From Pelecanus crispus (Eukaryota; Chordata; Aves; Pelecaniformes; Pelecanidae): a DNA stretch of 64,000 nucleotides. A program made the translations under genes and the position numbers. Location: assembly GCF_030463565.1 (NCBI RefSeq), contig NC_134643.1:123114309-123178308 (forward strand), written 5' to 3'. The notes below the pieces were generated by a model. The model was not told the origin of the DNA. It saw nothing but the letters and a program-made list of their open reading frames with translations, and did no database searches. Position 1 is the stretch's first letter; every line of letters starts with the position of its first letter. Shown in pieces: positions 25,301 through 44,200 of the stretch.

Positions 25301-28300
25301 ACAAAATCTCCACACATTTGCTCTGGTAAAGTGCTAACTGACTGATTTGTTTGTCCTTACCAAGCAGGGGATCAACCAAAACAGGGGTGAGCCCCCCGAC
25401 CTACTACACAGAACTGCTTCAGCACCTGAACCATTTCAGTCACTGATGAGTATAACAAGCACCTCAGCACCTTGCTGCTTCAAGCCACACCAGGCCAGTG
25501 TGATTAAACTCCATTTCACAGAATGGGCAAAATCTTAAGAGTGGAAAACAAGAGGTACAAAGGGCTGTGCAACTGCTTTTTATGCCAAGTCGTGTATTTC
25601 CCCAGCTGAACGTTAATAAATTGATCATTACTTTACTTATCAAAACAAAGGCTCAATCCGACATGGTCCAGCCTCCAATCCTGGAAAAGGCCAAAAAAAT
25701 TCCCTGCTACTAGCAAAGGCACTTCATGTAGCTGTTCCTCTTTGTATTAGCCTGACAGTAACTCATATTAAGAAAGGCTTTTGGATAAACTTGCATGTGT
25801 AAGTCAAATACACCCTGTGAATTAGCATCAGTTTATATAGTGGCCACAAAGAGCTGGGCCTTTCGCATTTGTAACCAGCCAGTTTCCACTGTGTGTGTCC
25901 TATGTGTCCCTTTAAAGCAAATGCTTTTAAGAAGAAAAGTTGACAAAAAGAGTTTGAAATTTTTCTCATACTACTTTAAACATGTCTAATGGCTAGGTAA
26001 CACTAGCAATTTTTACTCCCATTTACATGGCAAAAAGCTAGGCCAGGGCAGCTGGTAGAGCGAATGATAATGTGACACAAACAGAACTACATCCCAGATA
26101 GTTTCTATCCTCTGGCATAAAATCCTACCTCACTTTTAACAGGTAGCTTCACTGCTGGTTACACGTCCTTTGAGCTGGTGTGCTTAAATATCAAAGTTAG
26201 ATTAACACTAGTTTGAAAATGTATGGTACAAAGATATCTGCAAAATTACAAGCATTAACCATCACTGCAAGCCTGCAATGAATGCCAGCCTTTTATAACT
26301 TGCTCTCCCTGTTATGTGAGCATCGCAGTGATGGCTTTTCAGTGACAAAAAAGTTCTCTCCACTGAACCGCTACACCCCAGCGTAAACAGCCCACATACA
26401 GAATGCTTTATCATTTGGATTAACCCCATGTTACAGTACGCATGCTTGCGTAGATGCACAGAGATGCACAAACTTACTCAAATATTGGAAGCAACCTTGC
26501 CCTGAAATACTGGATACACATTTGATGTGCTTTTTAGAGGTTCTAAAGTACAAACTGCAAGAACAGAAACAAAACTCTCCAAAATCTGTACTGCATCCTT
26601 GTAGCCTTCTGATAAGTTGAGACATGAAACTAACTGCTAGCTATCTTCCAGTAGATAACCTGCTCTGAAAATGAAGATTTCTTAGAGGGCTGATTCAAAC
26701 ACTTTGCATATATGAACTTTTCCTCATGAGTGATATCAACAAAATTAAGCAGAGCACACTGTGCCACATTGCAACTTACTGCTAAAATGGCTTATAATTA
26801 CCTTTAAAAAGTATTTTGCTACAAGATTTCTTATACACCACAGATATGTTTCAAGTCGACTACATTCAAAGGGATCAGAGACAAGGAATACTGTACTTTC
26901 GTAATCTGATAGTGAAATTACTTTTCCACATCTGCTATTGCGATGGGAGCCTTAGCTGCAGGTTGAATTTTGAGTTTTAGTCTTATTTAGTGGCCTGCAA
27001 TGACATTGCTTGATATTTAGCTCCACCTATGGGCACCTCCACATACCTCTTTCAATTCACTGAAATGAAACAAAAATTTAGTTGTGCTTTAAGGCTCTAA
27101 TGACAGAAGTCTCATCTACCACCCCACCCCCGAAGAAAATTAGATGCACAATTCTGTTGAGAACTGCACTGAAGTTAGGATACAAATTATTATTCAAGTT
27201 ATTATATAAATCATACAGCACAAAAATTGATCAATGGAAAGGAGAAGAACGAGGGAAAAGGGGGGGAAAAAGCAACCCAGACAACTGCATCTTAGAAATG
27301 AAACAAACAAAAAAAGATTCAGGATGTCTTTTTAGAGAATATACAAGATTACTTCCTTATTTTCCAAGGCATTCCTATTGAGTGACTCTTTTAAAGTAAT
27401 GAGAAAGACTATTTTATTTCATTTTCCTGATGAGAGAGACACTGTAAGGAAACAACACTAAGATGACTTCACCAAAATGTATTTAAAAGCCTGGCAGGTT
27501 TTGAAAGATACATTTTAAAGCATTAGAAGAACTATTACAGAAAAAGTTGAAAAGATCTTCAGAATCAGGGGACATAAGTTCAACATAAGGGAGAGGAGAA
27601 AGTAACAACAGGATTTTGGCAGAGACTTAGTGGTGCAAACTTTCAACCACTGAAATGCACGGAGGCAGAGAGCTCAAACGGGAGGTCCAGAACATGCCTA
27701 AATCTAGCAGCATCCCTAGGCACCCAAAAAGCACAACACATTTCCACAAAGGAAATTCGAATCAAATAATGGTAATGTCTACCTGAATTACATTTAAAGG
27801 ACCACTTTAGCTTTTCCTCTTTAATGCTTTTACCGGCTTGATACTGGAGTAACCCCAAATATTCAATCAGTCAAGAGACATAATGCTCAAGTAGCACAAA
27901 AAGACTCAAAGACAGATATATTTTCTACCTCTTCCTCCAGATTTCCAATTTTTTCTGGAAAGCCCTATTTTGTAAAACCTTTAACTTGAATAGTAAGGCT
28001 CCAGATATGAAACTGAACAAAATGGATTTGGGAACAAAGTTATGAGCAGAACACTGGGTACCCACTGAAATCCTCAGTATCAAATACAAATACTCCGAGA
28101 AGTCTATCCTGACTAACAAGCGTAACAAGTTGAAAAGTAATTAGTAGGTGATACACATTAAAAAAAAAGATACAAGTCAAACTCCTGCCAATACTCTAGG
28201 GCTCTTTATACATTTGTTTATCCTGGAATGAGCTTCTCCTCACTGAACTCGGGAAGTGGTAGAGTAGGTCAGACACCATTAAAGCTTCCTGAGATTTGGA

Positions 28301-31300
28301 CAATGGCAGATTAGCAGCCAGCATTGCACTCATGAGTCTGACTTGTTCCCAGGCCTACAGAAGCTCTGAAGGTGTCACAACACATCTTATGAGCTAGGGA
28401 ATTGATTATGGCTTGTCCAGAGTTACAGATGCACGGCATCAGAACACAGTACAACAATATGCACCAGCAAAATAAAGGACAAGCATGTACAAATGACAGC
28501 AGGAGACATGCAACCGAGCAAACAAAATCAGATATAATTTTGTTAGGATTAACAAAGGACACGACACTTTGGGCGTTAGGTAAATATAGGAAGAGTTCTC
28601 AGTTGCACTTAGAAGTTTCATTCAAGCGGGATGTGGTAGTAATGACACTGCAAACAAAATGAATTCCTGGCACAACTTCAATGCCAAGACAACATGCACA
28701 CACCCAAAGAGTAGGCAGGTCCATACAAGTAAAGTTAAAAGTTAAGGAGATTGATAGACCACCTACTTGGTAGATGGTACACAATGAACTCCAACATATA
28801 GGAAGAAGGACCAAAAAAAAAAAAAGTAAAGTGAAGTGAAAGAAACATTTCAAGATGGGACAAAGATCCAAACCCTAAAAAACCCTACCCCAACAAATTC
28901 ACACTCTCTGAAAAGGATTGGGATGACAAAATACGAGCTATAAAAACATAATCACTCCAAATATGAAAGTCACTATTGACAGACTCCAAATCTAGCAGCA
29001 AGAGCAGCACCAGACTGAAGACTACTGAAAAATTTCCTGTTGGTGCTCCCCCACCCCTGTGCTATGCTACCAGCATACAAGACCTTTGCAAAAGCTTTGT
29101 AAAGCCTGTAACAAAGTTCTGAAGCCACAGACACTGAACTGTGCCTATCCTTGGATAAAGGAAAAAGTGACTTCAGAAACAAGACCTAGGAAATGCTTGT
29201 AAGCCTCAGAGACTCTCAGTCTTTTGGAAATATGGAATAACATCTTGTGGAAGAAGGGCAGGGGTGAGAGCAGGAGGTAATATTAGGAAGAACTGGAGCT
29301 TCTTGAGCTGGTCTTTGAGAGACAGAAAGTCCAAAACAGAATGGGTGACATGAGTGCCAGAAGTGACAAAGTGCCACGTGGGGCCTCTGTCTCTACCTCC
29401 ACCTGTTCAACCTTTCATACTTAAACTCCCATCATTTTATTTCTTTTCATACCTCAGATGGAGTGTACCACAGTAAAAAACAATTGCCAGTTACTCAAAA
29501 AAAAGGCAAGATGACAGAGATGCTATAATTTTAGATACATAAATACAGACCAGGTAAGTGACAGAGTTTCAAGTGTGATAGTCACTAATTTATCAATGGA
29601 ATTTTTGTCAGAGAAGATAAATCCAGTCCTGCCAGATCCATCCTGCCACCTACTCATCAAGTCACCTTTGTAATGTACAGTATCCTGGGGGCTGTCTTGT
29701 CTTTGTTATTACTGGTTGTTTTTTCTTCTTTTTAGACATCCAAATATGAATTATTAAAAGCATTAAGCATGCATAACTTTCTGAAGCGTGTTGGGCAAGC
29801 CAGGGTAAAAGCAAAGATGATAGAAGTGCAACAACTGAACCCAAGACCTAGTAAGTTAATTTCTGAACTTAGTCTATGCCTGGAGTAAAGGTCTACCCCT
29901 TGGTATCACATTCCATATATTTTGGAACTGGGAGAGGGTTCGGGACATACCAGAACAAGCAAGCAAGCTTTATAGATACAAATCACAATTTCAAGTTAAA
30001 GAACTTGTCTTCCTCAAGACATTCTTTCTAGTGTGACAAAGCAAAACTTGACTAGGCAGGTGATTATGCCTAGGGCAAAATCCATGCTGTAACTGTCAAA
30101 ATGGTGTGAGAGAGTTGCTGGAGTTCATTCCTTCCCCACCCTTGACAAGTCTGGACTACACAAGAAGAACAACTAATACACTTGTCCAGTATTTCAAATA
30201 TCAAAGTTACTACACTTGTAGCTGCTCTGAAAAACAAAACCCTGATTAGAAACAAACTTTAGTCTTACATGTTGTTGAATTCACCTTGGTAACAATTAAG
30301 GTCCTTAATGTTGTAATGCATGCACAAATACACAATCCAACAACAGGAATGCGTATCACTAAGCTGGCAACAAGTCTTGCAAAATGACAAATGCTAGTGA
30401 TCACTTACAGATTTCTGGAGATTGTGCATGCTATCCTTATGCAACAGGCAAATAATAAAACGTAAGCTATATTTTCAAAAAGAAAAAGAAATGAGATGTT
30501 CTATGCAAAGCAGGATGGCTCAGTTGGAATTGCTGTTTCACCTCCTATCTTTTGTTAGATCACTTAAGGACCAAGTTATTTCTGTTACTCTATGCAGGAA
30601 TTCCCCTGGATGAGCCTGCTATTGATGAGCAGCAGCACTTTGCTATTTCAAACCACTTGTGTATAGAACAATTTCTTACAAACATCAATACTTCCCAGTC
30701 GTAAGTAGTGAAGAATGATGAGCATTAATATCAATAACTCCCTTCTGCCGTGAAAGGATTTCTATCCATATCAAGAGCAAAACCTTCAATGCATTTCTGC
30801 ATAACATGTTTTGCAACACAAAGACTGACAGTTACTAGGTAAAGCCATTTAAATGCTGATATATTTTCATACTCCAAGAGCTTTAAAAGTAGAATTATTC
30901 ATACTGTAGAAAAAGGGTAAGGATATTATGAATGTACAGGGATTATTATAGAACAGTAAGATGATGATACCTTTATTAGGAAGTACGTCAATTTCAGGCA
31001 CAGAAGAATGATTTTTTCACTGGAATATTCTGGACTGTATTTTATTCATTAGTAGATTCTTATACTTTGATTGAGATTATGCAAGTCTCTTAAGCAGAAG
31101 GCTGGAAAGCTTTTCTCTGAATAAATTCATTTGGTTGGTAAGGATGTGACCTGGGACAATATCCTTACCTTTTTCAAATCGGAAACATTTGGAAACTTGA
31201 AGTTCAGATTTTGGTGCAAAATCTTCAACTAGTTTAATGCATAAATACCATGACATTTACAAGAAGACAACAAAATATTTTAATTTAAATATGCCCCATA

Positions 31301-32254
31301 CTATACAACTGTATAAAATACCAACTAAGCATTCATTTGAACATTAAAAAAAACAAACAAACAAAAAGCAAGCAGCACACTGTAGTAATGATAACAGAAG
31401 GTGGCACAAGCCAGGATATACAACTAGAAACACGGGCAAGTTACTGTCTCACAACCTTTGTTTACAATTACCATCAGAAGGGAAAACACACTGTAACCAT
31501 CCCAAGACTTCCATGGTTTCTGGTGCCCACCTTTTAGGCAGATGTCAGCGTACTAAAATGCTGAAAACCATACTGGTGTTTAACATTCTGTTCTTTTCAA
31601 CTGCAAGGTAGCACTGCTTTCTTAGGATTGCTAGGAAACAGAACAGCAACCACCTGGGTTTCTAACGCAAAACTAATGCTTTGATTGGTAATCATGGAAA
31701 GATGGAAAACGTACAGAACAGGAATTATTCCAACAATTTTAAATTGAATGACATGAAACACTAAGTCCAGCAGTAATTTGAGAAACATGGAAAAGAATCT
31801 TGGAAAGGCTTAAAGGCAGTTGTGGCAAACCTACAAAGCTTCTCTCCATTTTACTTATTTTGTGTGTTAATAAGCAGTACATGTACCCAGCTGACTGTAA
31901 CACCTTAGTAACACAAAATAACCTTATGCACCCCCGTGTCCATAAAACACAGCTCCAGCCAAACATGGCATTAGCTCTTCTTAATGCTGTTAACATGGAG
32001 AGAGTGCCACTTGAGTTAGGTCCAAGACAGACACCAAGTACCAGTGTTTGTTTCAGTTTACAGGGCATACAAATCAAAACAAGATCATAACTGTAGTATT
32101 ACTAAAGTTCAATATATTCCTGCTCTCTGCAGTCCCAGGATATCTATTTCTATTTTGCTTAGTATAATGACAGGCCTTCAATAACACTGCGTTTACACTG
32201 TGCCACAGCTTGGAATGGCTTCATTATACATCTTACTTTTTTAAATATATATTA

Positions 32255-32260
32255 TTTATT
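32255..32260 (-). terminator. RCAN1: Distal poly(A) signal of RCAN1
   Basis: The plus strand reads TTTATT, so the transcript reads AATAAA, in a run AAATAAATAATATAT. It is about 1.6 kb after the stop codon. The assignment as main polyadenylation signal rests on position and motif only. Confidence 0.5.
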
Positions 32261-32986
32261 TAAAAAACAAGGTGTGAACCTGGGCATTTAAGTCAACATT
32301 TGCTTCAAATGGCACAGAATGGATTTCTTTATATTTAAATTCCAGCTACAAAACTCATTCTCAGACCAACTGTGGCAAAAGCAAACCAACAGAAAACCAT
32401 GCTTCGATTTCTAAAAACATGTTGAGAAGCTTCAAATAGCCCCTTTCTAAAACTGTGATATTTTCCCACACGTATCAGTTACTATATCTTAAAAAAAAAT
32501 CCTGAAACCTATTTCAAAGTGAGGATCTCCATTTTAAAAAACAAGTAATAAAATACACTTCTGCTGTCTGTCTTCCTCTGAACTTTTATGTCATGAGCTA
32601 CTGTCTTTAAAGACTAACATATAAAAAACCCTAGAGCTTCTCCCACATATATCCACTACTTAAGTACACATCATTACTTGGCATTAAGCATTTCTAAATA
32701 CCAGCTTATTTTGGAAGCAAAGCTAAGAAAGTTTATATTTATGGACATACAAAGCCAGTAGAAAAAGATACAAATGTGCAGCTTGTAGAACAGTTCACAT
32801 CAGGAATGAATGAGGAAAAGGCACTCCATCTCTCTTTGCTGTTCTACATACTGTGTGCAATTTTTCAAACACTGTTAAACCTTTGCTCACGAAAATGCAG
32901 ATTCACATACTGAGTAGAGTTCACATCTCTCTGTTACAATTTTTTTCACTGAAAAATTACATTGCTGTGAATATGCAACATGAGCT

Positions 32987-32992
32987 TTATTT
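32987..32992 (-). terminator. RCAN1: Possible proximal poly(A) signal of RCAN1
   Basis: Sense-strand AATAAA within TATAAATAAAGC, about 870 nt after the stop. Use would give a shorter 3' UTR lacking the distal part. Motif evidence only. Confidence 0.35.
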
Positions 32993-33060
32993 ATACATTT
33001 AAGAGTACTTTTTTTCCAAATGAGAAAGTCAAAGCTACCAAACAAATGTTATTGAAGATA

Positions 33061-33086
33061 TAAATTATTTAAACTTAAATAATTTA
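33061..33086. repeat. 12-bp inverted repeat in the RCAN1 3' UTR
   Basis: TAAATTATTTAA, two bases (AC), then TTAAATAATTTA: the arms are perfect reverse complements. In the transcript this sits among ATTTA pentamers and can fold into an AU hairpin, opening a few base pairs to form a loop. Confidence 0.7.
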
Positions 33087-33857
33087 AAATCAACTTATTT
33101 AAACAACTTTCCTATTGCACATTTTTCCATTACTTTGCCAGATAAAACCCTATATAGGCATTTAAAAGGTTAAAATTTTAAAAGCACAAGTTACATAGCA
33201 CCAAAATAAGGTGCCGAAGAAATCGTATGCCTGCTGGAAAATGAGTGCCAATAAAAACAAATATAAATATATATGTATATACACATCTAGTAGTAAGTCC
33301 AGGATGCTGAGATAATAAATACTTTAAACAATTTCCCAGATTTCCAGGAACATGTGAGAAACTATAGAAAATAATGCAAAGTTACTTTAGAAGACCAAGA
33401 ATACACATGCACAAAATCTATAAGAAAAAGGTTTATAATTCCCATACTTTAATCTTTAAAACCACCTCTGTTATCACTATGTACTCCACACAATGACTAG
33501 CCTATTAGTTTGAGGATTTATGTGAGTCAGAACAAAGAAAGCTTCCCCCAGTTGCTTTATAATGGAACAGCCTACAGTACCCCCAAAAAATAAACCTAGT
33601 TTGTCCCGTTGTGTCTCAAAGTGTCATCTTCTGCCTATCTTTTGTTCCCAGTGAACTGGGAATACACTCATGACATCCATCAACCCGCAGCATCAAAAAT
33701 AAGGATGGAACTTCCTATATTTTTTCTTAGCAAACTTATATTGGAATTTCTCCTACTATAACTGCTGCTGTTGCCACCAAACCTGTGACCTGCTGTTTCC
33801 ACAGTAAATGTTTCCCTTGCATATGTCTACTTGTAACCCTTGGAAAAAAACAGCAGT

Positions 33858-40246
<6,389 letters not shown>

Positions 40247-40326
40247 TTTGGGCTTCGCCAAAGCAATACTTGCTGTTCTGCAGAAACCAATGACTTTTAA
40301 GGAAGCCGTTGGTCCTGCAGGCAGCG

Positions 40327-40334
40327 TTTATAAA
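40327..40334 (-). promoter_or_regulatory. TATA-like box of the RCAN1-4 promoter
   Basis: TTTATAAA (palindromic) lies 81-88 bp upstream of the first coding base, a suitable distance for a short 5' UTR. It directly abuts a GGAAA core at 40335-40339. Confidence 0.6.
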
Positions 40335-40462
40335 GGAAACAAGTCCAGCCCCTCAAAAAAAAAGTTTTCAGAGCATCCTGTATGTGACAGCGAATTCCTG
40401 AACAAAGTCCTGCATGCTTTGAGGCAGTCAGGAACAAAATGTAAGCTGCGACTGGAAAGAGG

Positions 40463-40470
40463 TGACGTCA
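40463..40470. promoter_or_regulatory. Consensus CRE (TGACGTCA)
   Basis: A perfect palindromic TGACGTCA in the context GGTGACGTCAGCAC. The GCA extension also makes it a CRE-type half Maf-recognition element. It lies about 130 bp upstream of the TATA-like box and 5 bp from a GGAAA core at 40454-40458, close enough for a composite NFAT/bZIP arrangement. Confidence 0.65.
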
Positions 40471-40965
40471 GCACATTAGTCAGCTTCCCTATGCTAATTA
40501 CCAGCACTTGGGAGGATGGAAAAAACAGCTGAGGTTTGCACAGCAGCTGCTTTATCGAGCCTCTTGCAGCATAGTTTCCACTGGTAGTAATTCCATTCAG
40601 CGTTCAAACAACATGCTCTTCACTGGAATGGGACAACCCATCTTAAGATGGAAAATGTTACTGCTAAAGGACCAAAGTCTAGAGTAATAGGCTGTAATTA
40701 GCCAGCAGGAAAATTTCAAGACTTTGGAACAGAAAACAAATCCCTCAGGTCAACAGCTTCTGCTAATTTTGTGGAAAAAATACACGGACTGAAATTTAGA
40801 GATTAGGAGGAATTGATTTGGGAAAATGCTTTTTCCCTCCCATTAGTGAGAATTCATTTTGATGCTTTCTTCAAAGCAACTATATAGCCTAATTACCATT
40901 CTCACTTTATTAAAAACTCATTCTGAGCCTGATAAACTGTTGAGGCTTTTTGTTTTGGGACAGTT

Positions 40966-41020
40966 GGGGGTTGGTGGGTTTTTTTGTTGGGTGGTGGTGG
41001 TTGATTGGTTTGGTTTTTTA
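40966..41020 (+). repeat. T/G-rich low-complexity tract
   Basis: GGGGGTTGGTGGGTTTTTTT then GTTGGGTGGTGGTGG and further T/G sequence; lies 0.7 kb upstream of the RCAN1-4 ATG. Confidence 0.7.
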
Positions 41021-41184
41021 AACTGGAGCTTAATCAGCTATCTGCTGGCAGTATTTTAAGAGACAACCTGAACTACTGATGGCAGCAATGAGGCATGAAA
41101 CCTACATTTCTGACATTTTCTGGTTAATTTGTATCTCAGTTTTAGAACATCCCCCAAAAAGTAGCACAGGACACAGGTTTCTGG

Positions 41185-41270
41185 GGTGGGTGGTTTTTTT
41201 TTTTTTTTGCTTTTGTGGTTTGGTTTTTTTTTTGTTTTTAAATGAAGGACCATTTAAAAAAAAAAAAAAC
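41185..41270. repeat. Poly-T/poly-A tract with hairpin
   Basis: Two long T runs (from 41194 and 41224), then TTTTTAAATG, AAGGAC and CATTTAAAAA followed by more A. The arms 41235-41244 and 41251-41260 are exact reverse complements and the flanking T and A runs extend the stem with one mismatch. Confidence 0.75.
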
Positions 41271-44200
41271 ATTAACATTTGAAGTAATTCATTAAGTTTA
41301 AGCTGAAACTCTTAGAAGCTATTTGGAACTCTCCTATGCAGCTTCAGATCAAAATTTATAATGAAGTCAAAATCATAAGTGCATTTAGTTCATTTTACTA
41401 TAACATGGGGCTATGACAGAAGCATCGAGTTTTATGAAATACTTGCAAACAATAGGCAGTCCTAAGTTTAAAACCTTATTTCATAAATATTTAATCATGT
41501 ATAACTATTCACATGAATTACCTTCTGTTTCCAGGGGCTCTACTTGCTTGCTTTAAGTTAAGGACACTTACTGTGCCACAGGCGAAAATCCCTATTTAGT
41601 AGTCAAACTCTCTGCTACTGTAAAGTTACCTTAGCATAAAAGTTACCTCAGCGTGAAAGACTACTCAGACCAAATTCCTAGCACCTTTCCTTAGAAGCCC
41701 TCGCTTAAAAATAAGCTCAGCTCTGGAAAAGAAAAGGTGCTCTGAAGGACAACTCAACAACTGGTGTAGATGCTGTCAGTGAGATTAAACTCAAATCCAA
41801 AATGAAGTAATAGGTAACAAGCCTCCAGTGCTCCAGGAGCACCTAACATACTGGGTGCCTGAAGGACAGAAAGATAGGAAAAAACAGCAGCTCCTTTCCT
41901 CCCCCAGAGCTCCCAGCAAGACAGGATGCAGCAGCTCTCCAACCACTCAACACTGCTGAGATCTAGTCTGGGCACACATACAGTGAGAACAGGTCTGAGT
42001 TCCCAAGCTCACGACCTGTACCGAAAAACACAGATACTTAAGAAGAGGATTCATAAACAGCCATTGTGTCAAGCAGTGAACCACCTGAGCTCACACAAAA
42101 TCATGCCGAGTAGGTCTTGAATCCTGCCCTTGCCCTGGAATTAGGTCGTCAAGTGTCTTAAAGACTTCGGAAGTGGAAGCACCAACCATGACTCCATAGA
42201 CCAGCGGTCAGGAAGCTCATCTGGAAAATATGGCCATGAATCACCTGAGCATAAAAGGAAAACAGGCTTTCCACATTCTAGGTGAAGGCTATAGTTACTG
42301 ATAAGAAAGTAAAGAAGGTCCCCCCTTTAACCTGCTACTTAGAGTCATTTGGCATACTCTGAGGCTACCAAGGTGACTGCAGCATCTCTGTGGGCAACAG
42401 GTGAAAAGAATGTTTCTTTTGTAGAGCCTCATAGGGCCTACACAGGAGGCAGTTTGAGCTGCTCAACAGAACGAAACCTTTGGCAACCTAGCTGCAGACC
42501 TTTATATAGCTAAGCGTGTCAAAGCTTCCTTACAGTCCAGCAATTGTGAAAGTCTTCAAAAAGCCCTATTTAGGACTTCACAGCTTAAAGTAGGACAGGT
42601 AGATCCGAGGCACTTGCATCCCTTTGTAACTCTAGACCTAGATTTTTATGCCCAGATCCTGTGAAGAGTAAGACATTAAAAATACCTCCACTTGCTATCC
42701 TCAAGGCCACCTACACATTACCAAGACCCTACGAAAATGACTTTACAAGTCTTACTACAGCCATCTTTCAAATATGACTTTGTCGTCTAAAACAGGACTA
42801 CAGGCTGCTGTATTACTGTGTTAGCTGTAAACATACTGACTATTTTTGAGAACATTTAACACTTTACTAAACATTTTTTTCACACTGGGTTCTCCAGATT
42901 TAAAATAAACATTGAGTCTTCTACTGATACACACTAGGCTTTTACTTTACCCATTTAAAAAGACAAAGTAGAAATGGAACAGACTGTTTTCTTATTATCA
43001 TCATCATTTTTTGGTAAGGCTGTGTCACCAGTCACTCTTAATGAAACAATTAAAAAAAAAAAAAAAGAGATAGTTGCATACTAACACTCCATTCACAACA
43101 CAGAATAAACTGAGAACTGGTATTCTGGGGAAAAGAATTAAAAAAAATCACTTTGAAGTGGCCCAATATCCATACTGCTATGCTTGATTAGAACAAAAAT
43201 GCAGTCTACAATGCCTCAATTAGTGGATTAAATAAGCTACCTTGAATTATTAAAAAACAAACAGAAGGATTACTTTCTCAAAAGAAAAAAGAAATTCTCA
43301 CTATTCCTGCTTCATTTAATGAAGTGTTATTTAAGGCTGCAGAATTATCCTTAGAGCCCGGAGATCTGTTGTAGGAACCAAGAGTCAAAGTTACAAAACC
43401 ACCATTACAAAATCCCAACAGTGTTGCAATGTTTCTTCTGTGGTGTTCAAGTCTTCTAACATTTGTTAACCGCATGCTAACAAACTGTCTGGAACAAGAA
43501 CACAGCAAGAGTATCAGAACTTCTCGATTTGATGTTCTGATTCTATCAGAGTACAGTTTTTCTTCCCCCATGTCTTCAGAGGATTTGCTGCTTTCTGTCT
43601 TCTCTTTGAGACTCCCTAGTGACCTACAGAAAGAGAACAAGGGCAAGGAGATCACCTGCTTAAGATACATGCTGTCATCCAGATACCAAATAACGTCTGA
43701 TACTAAAGAACACAAACTTCATCAGTGCAACAGGATGCTGCTGCACACTGGGCAACAAGAATCAGGGAAACCAAATGGGTAAGAATAGTATGACATGACA
43801 ACACGGTCAGCCCTGCCTTCTCAGGTTTCACCTTTCCCTTGAAAGGTACAGATTCTGCAGCTCAAATTTTAAAAGTTGAATTCTAAAAATTGCAGACAAG
43901 ATGCTTAATGAAGACCTAAAGTACTCCCTAACATCAGTAGCACCCGACAGATCCTCCAGTAGTAGCACTTCCCAGGCAGAGAAATTTAACAGACGATTTT
44001 TTTTATTACCTTGGGGGTGAAAGGAGAAAAAAGGAATCAAATGAGCATACGGAAGAGTAGGAACACAAAATGATTGAATGCCATAAATAGTTCTATAATT
44101 TAATCTCCACATGCAGTAAAATAGGTAAGGCACAGAAGAGGAGGAAATGAGACCACAGAAGTAGGAAAAAAGGCAAGTCACAAAAATGACTGTTCATCGC

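Larger units (their letters stand above)
16779..32234. other. Non-coding DNA between SINE and the RCAN1 3' end
   Basis: Increasingly AT-rich with chance ORFs only (longest about 138 residues, 18042-18458, which runs into a T/G low-complexity tract). Low-complexity tracts include T/G-rich 18357-18427 and poly-C 19302-19315. I recognise no conserved protein, tRNA or complete transposon. The part next to 32.2 kb could belong to a longer RCAN1 3' UTR. Confidence 0.55.
32235..33857 (-). other. RCAN1: RCAN1 3' untranslated region
   Basis: Minus-strand sequence downstream of the TGA is AT-rich, has no open frame of note, and holds several ATTTA pentamers. Two AATAAA hexamers occur in the sense direction, at 32992-32987 and 32260-32255. 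I place the most likely end about 20 nt beyond the distal one, giving a UTR of about 1.6 kb; the exact cleavage site is inferred. It contains a 12-bp near-contiguous inverted repeat at 33061-33086 (see findings). Transcription could extend further, toward 31.0 kb, where another sense AATAAA occurs. Confidence 0.6.
40247..40840 (-). promoter_or_regulatory. RCAN1: Inducible promoter and 5' UTR of RCAN1-4
   Basis: Upstream of the exon-4 ATG there is a TATA-like TTTATAAA at 40327-40334, which would place initiation near 40300 and give a short 5' UTR. Further upstream lie a perfect CRE and at least nine GGAAA/TTTCC cores, starting at 40335, 40454, 40518, 40575, 40650, 40708, 40773, 40821 and 40832. 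The vertebrate exon-4 promoter is known to be driven by NFAT through clustered GGAAA sites, giving feedback on calcineurin. Motifs are seen directly; activity and start site are inferred. Confidence 0.75.

Noticed and set aside
27540..27620. Sequence reminiscent of old CR1/L2-type LINE 3' ends (AGTTCAACATAAGGGAGAG)
   Set aside because: Short resemblance from memory only; cannot be supported without a repeat-library search.
1..32234. KCNE1 coding exon expected from synteny
   Set aside because: No ORF shows the single-transmembrane KCNE1 signature; it must lie outside the window.
40248..40532. 94-residue plus-strand ORF next to RCAN1 exon 4
   Set aside because: Sits on the RCAN1-4 5' UTR and promoter in the opposite direction; no family resemblance.
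43278..43782. Overlapping 145-residue (minus) and 117-residue (plus) ORFs
   Set aside because: No conserved motif in either; mutual antisense overlap and AT-rich setting argue for chance.
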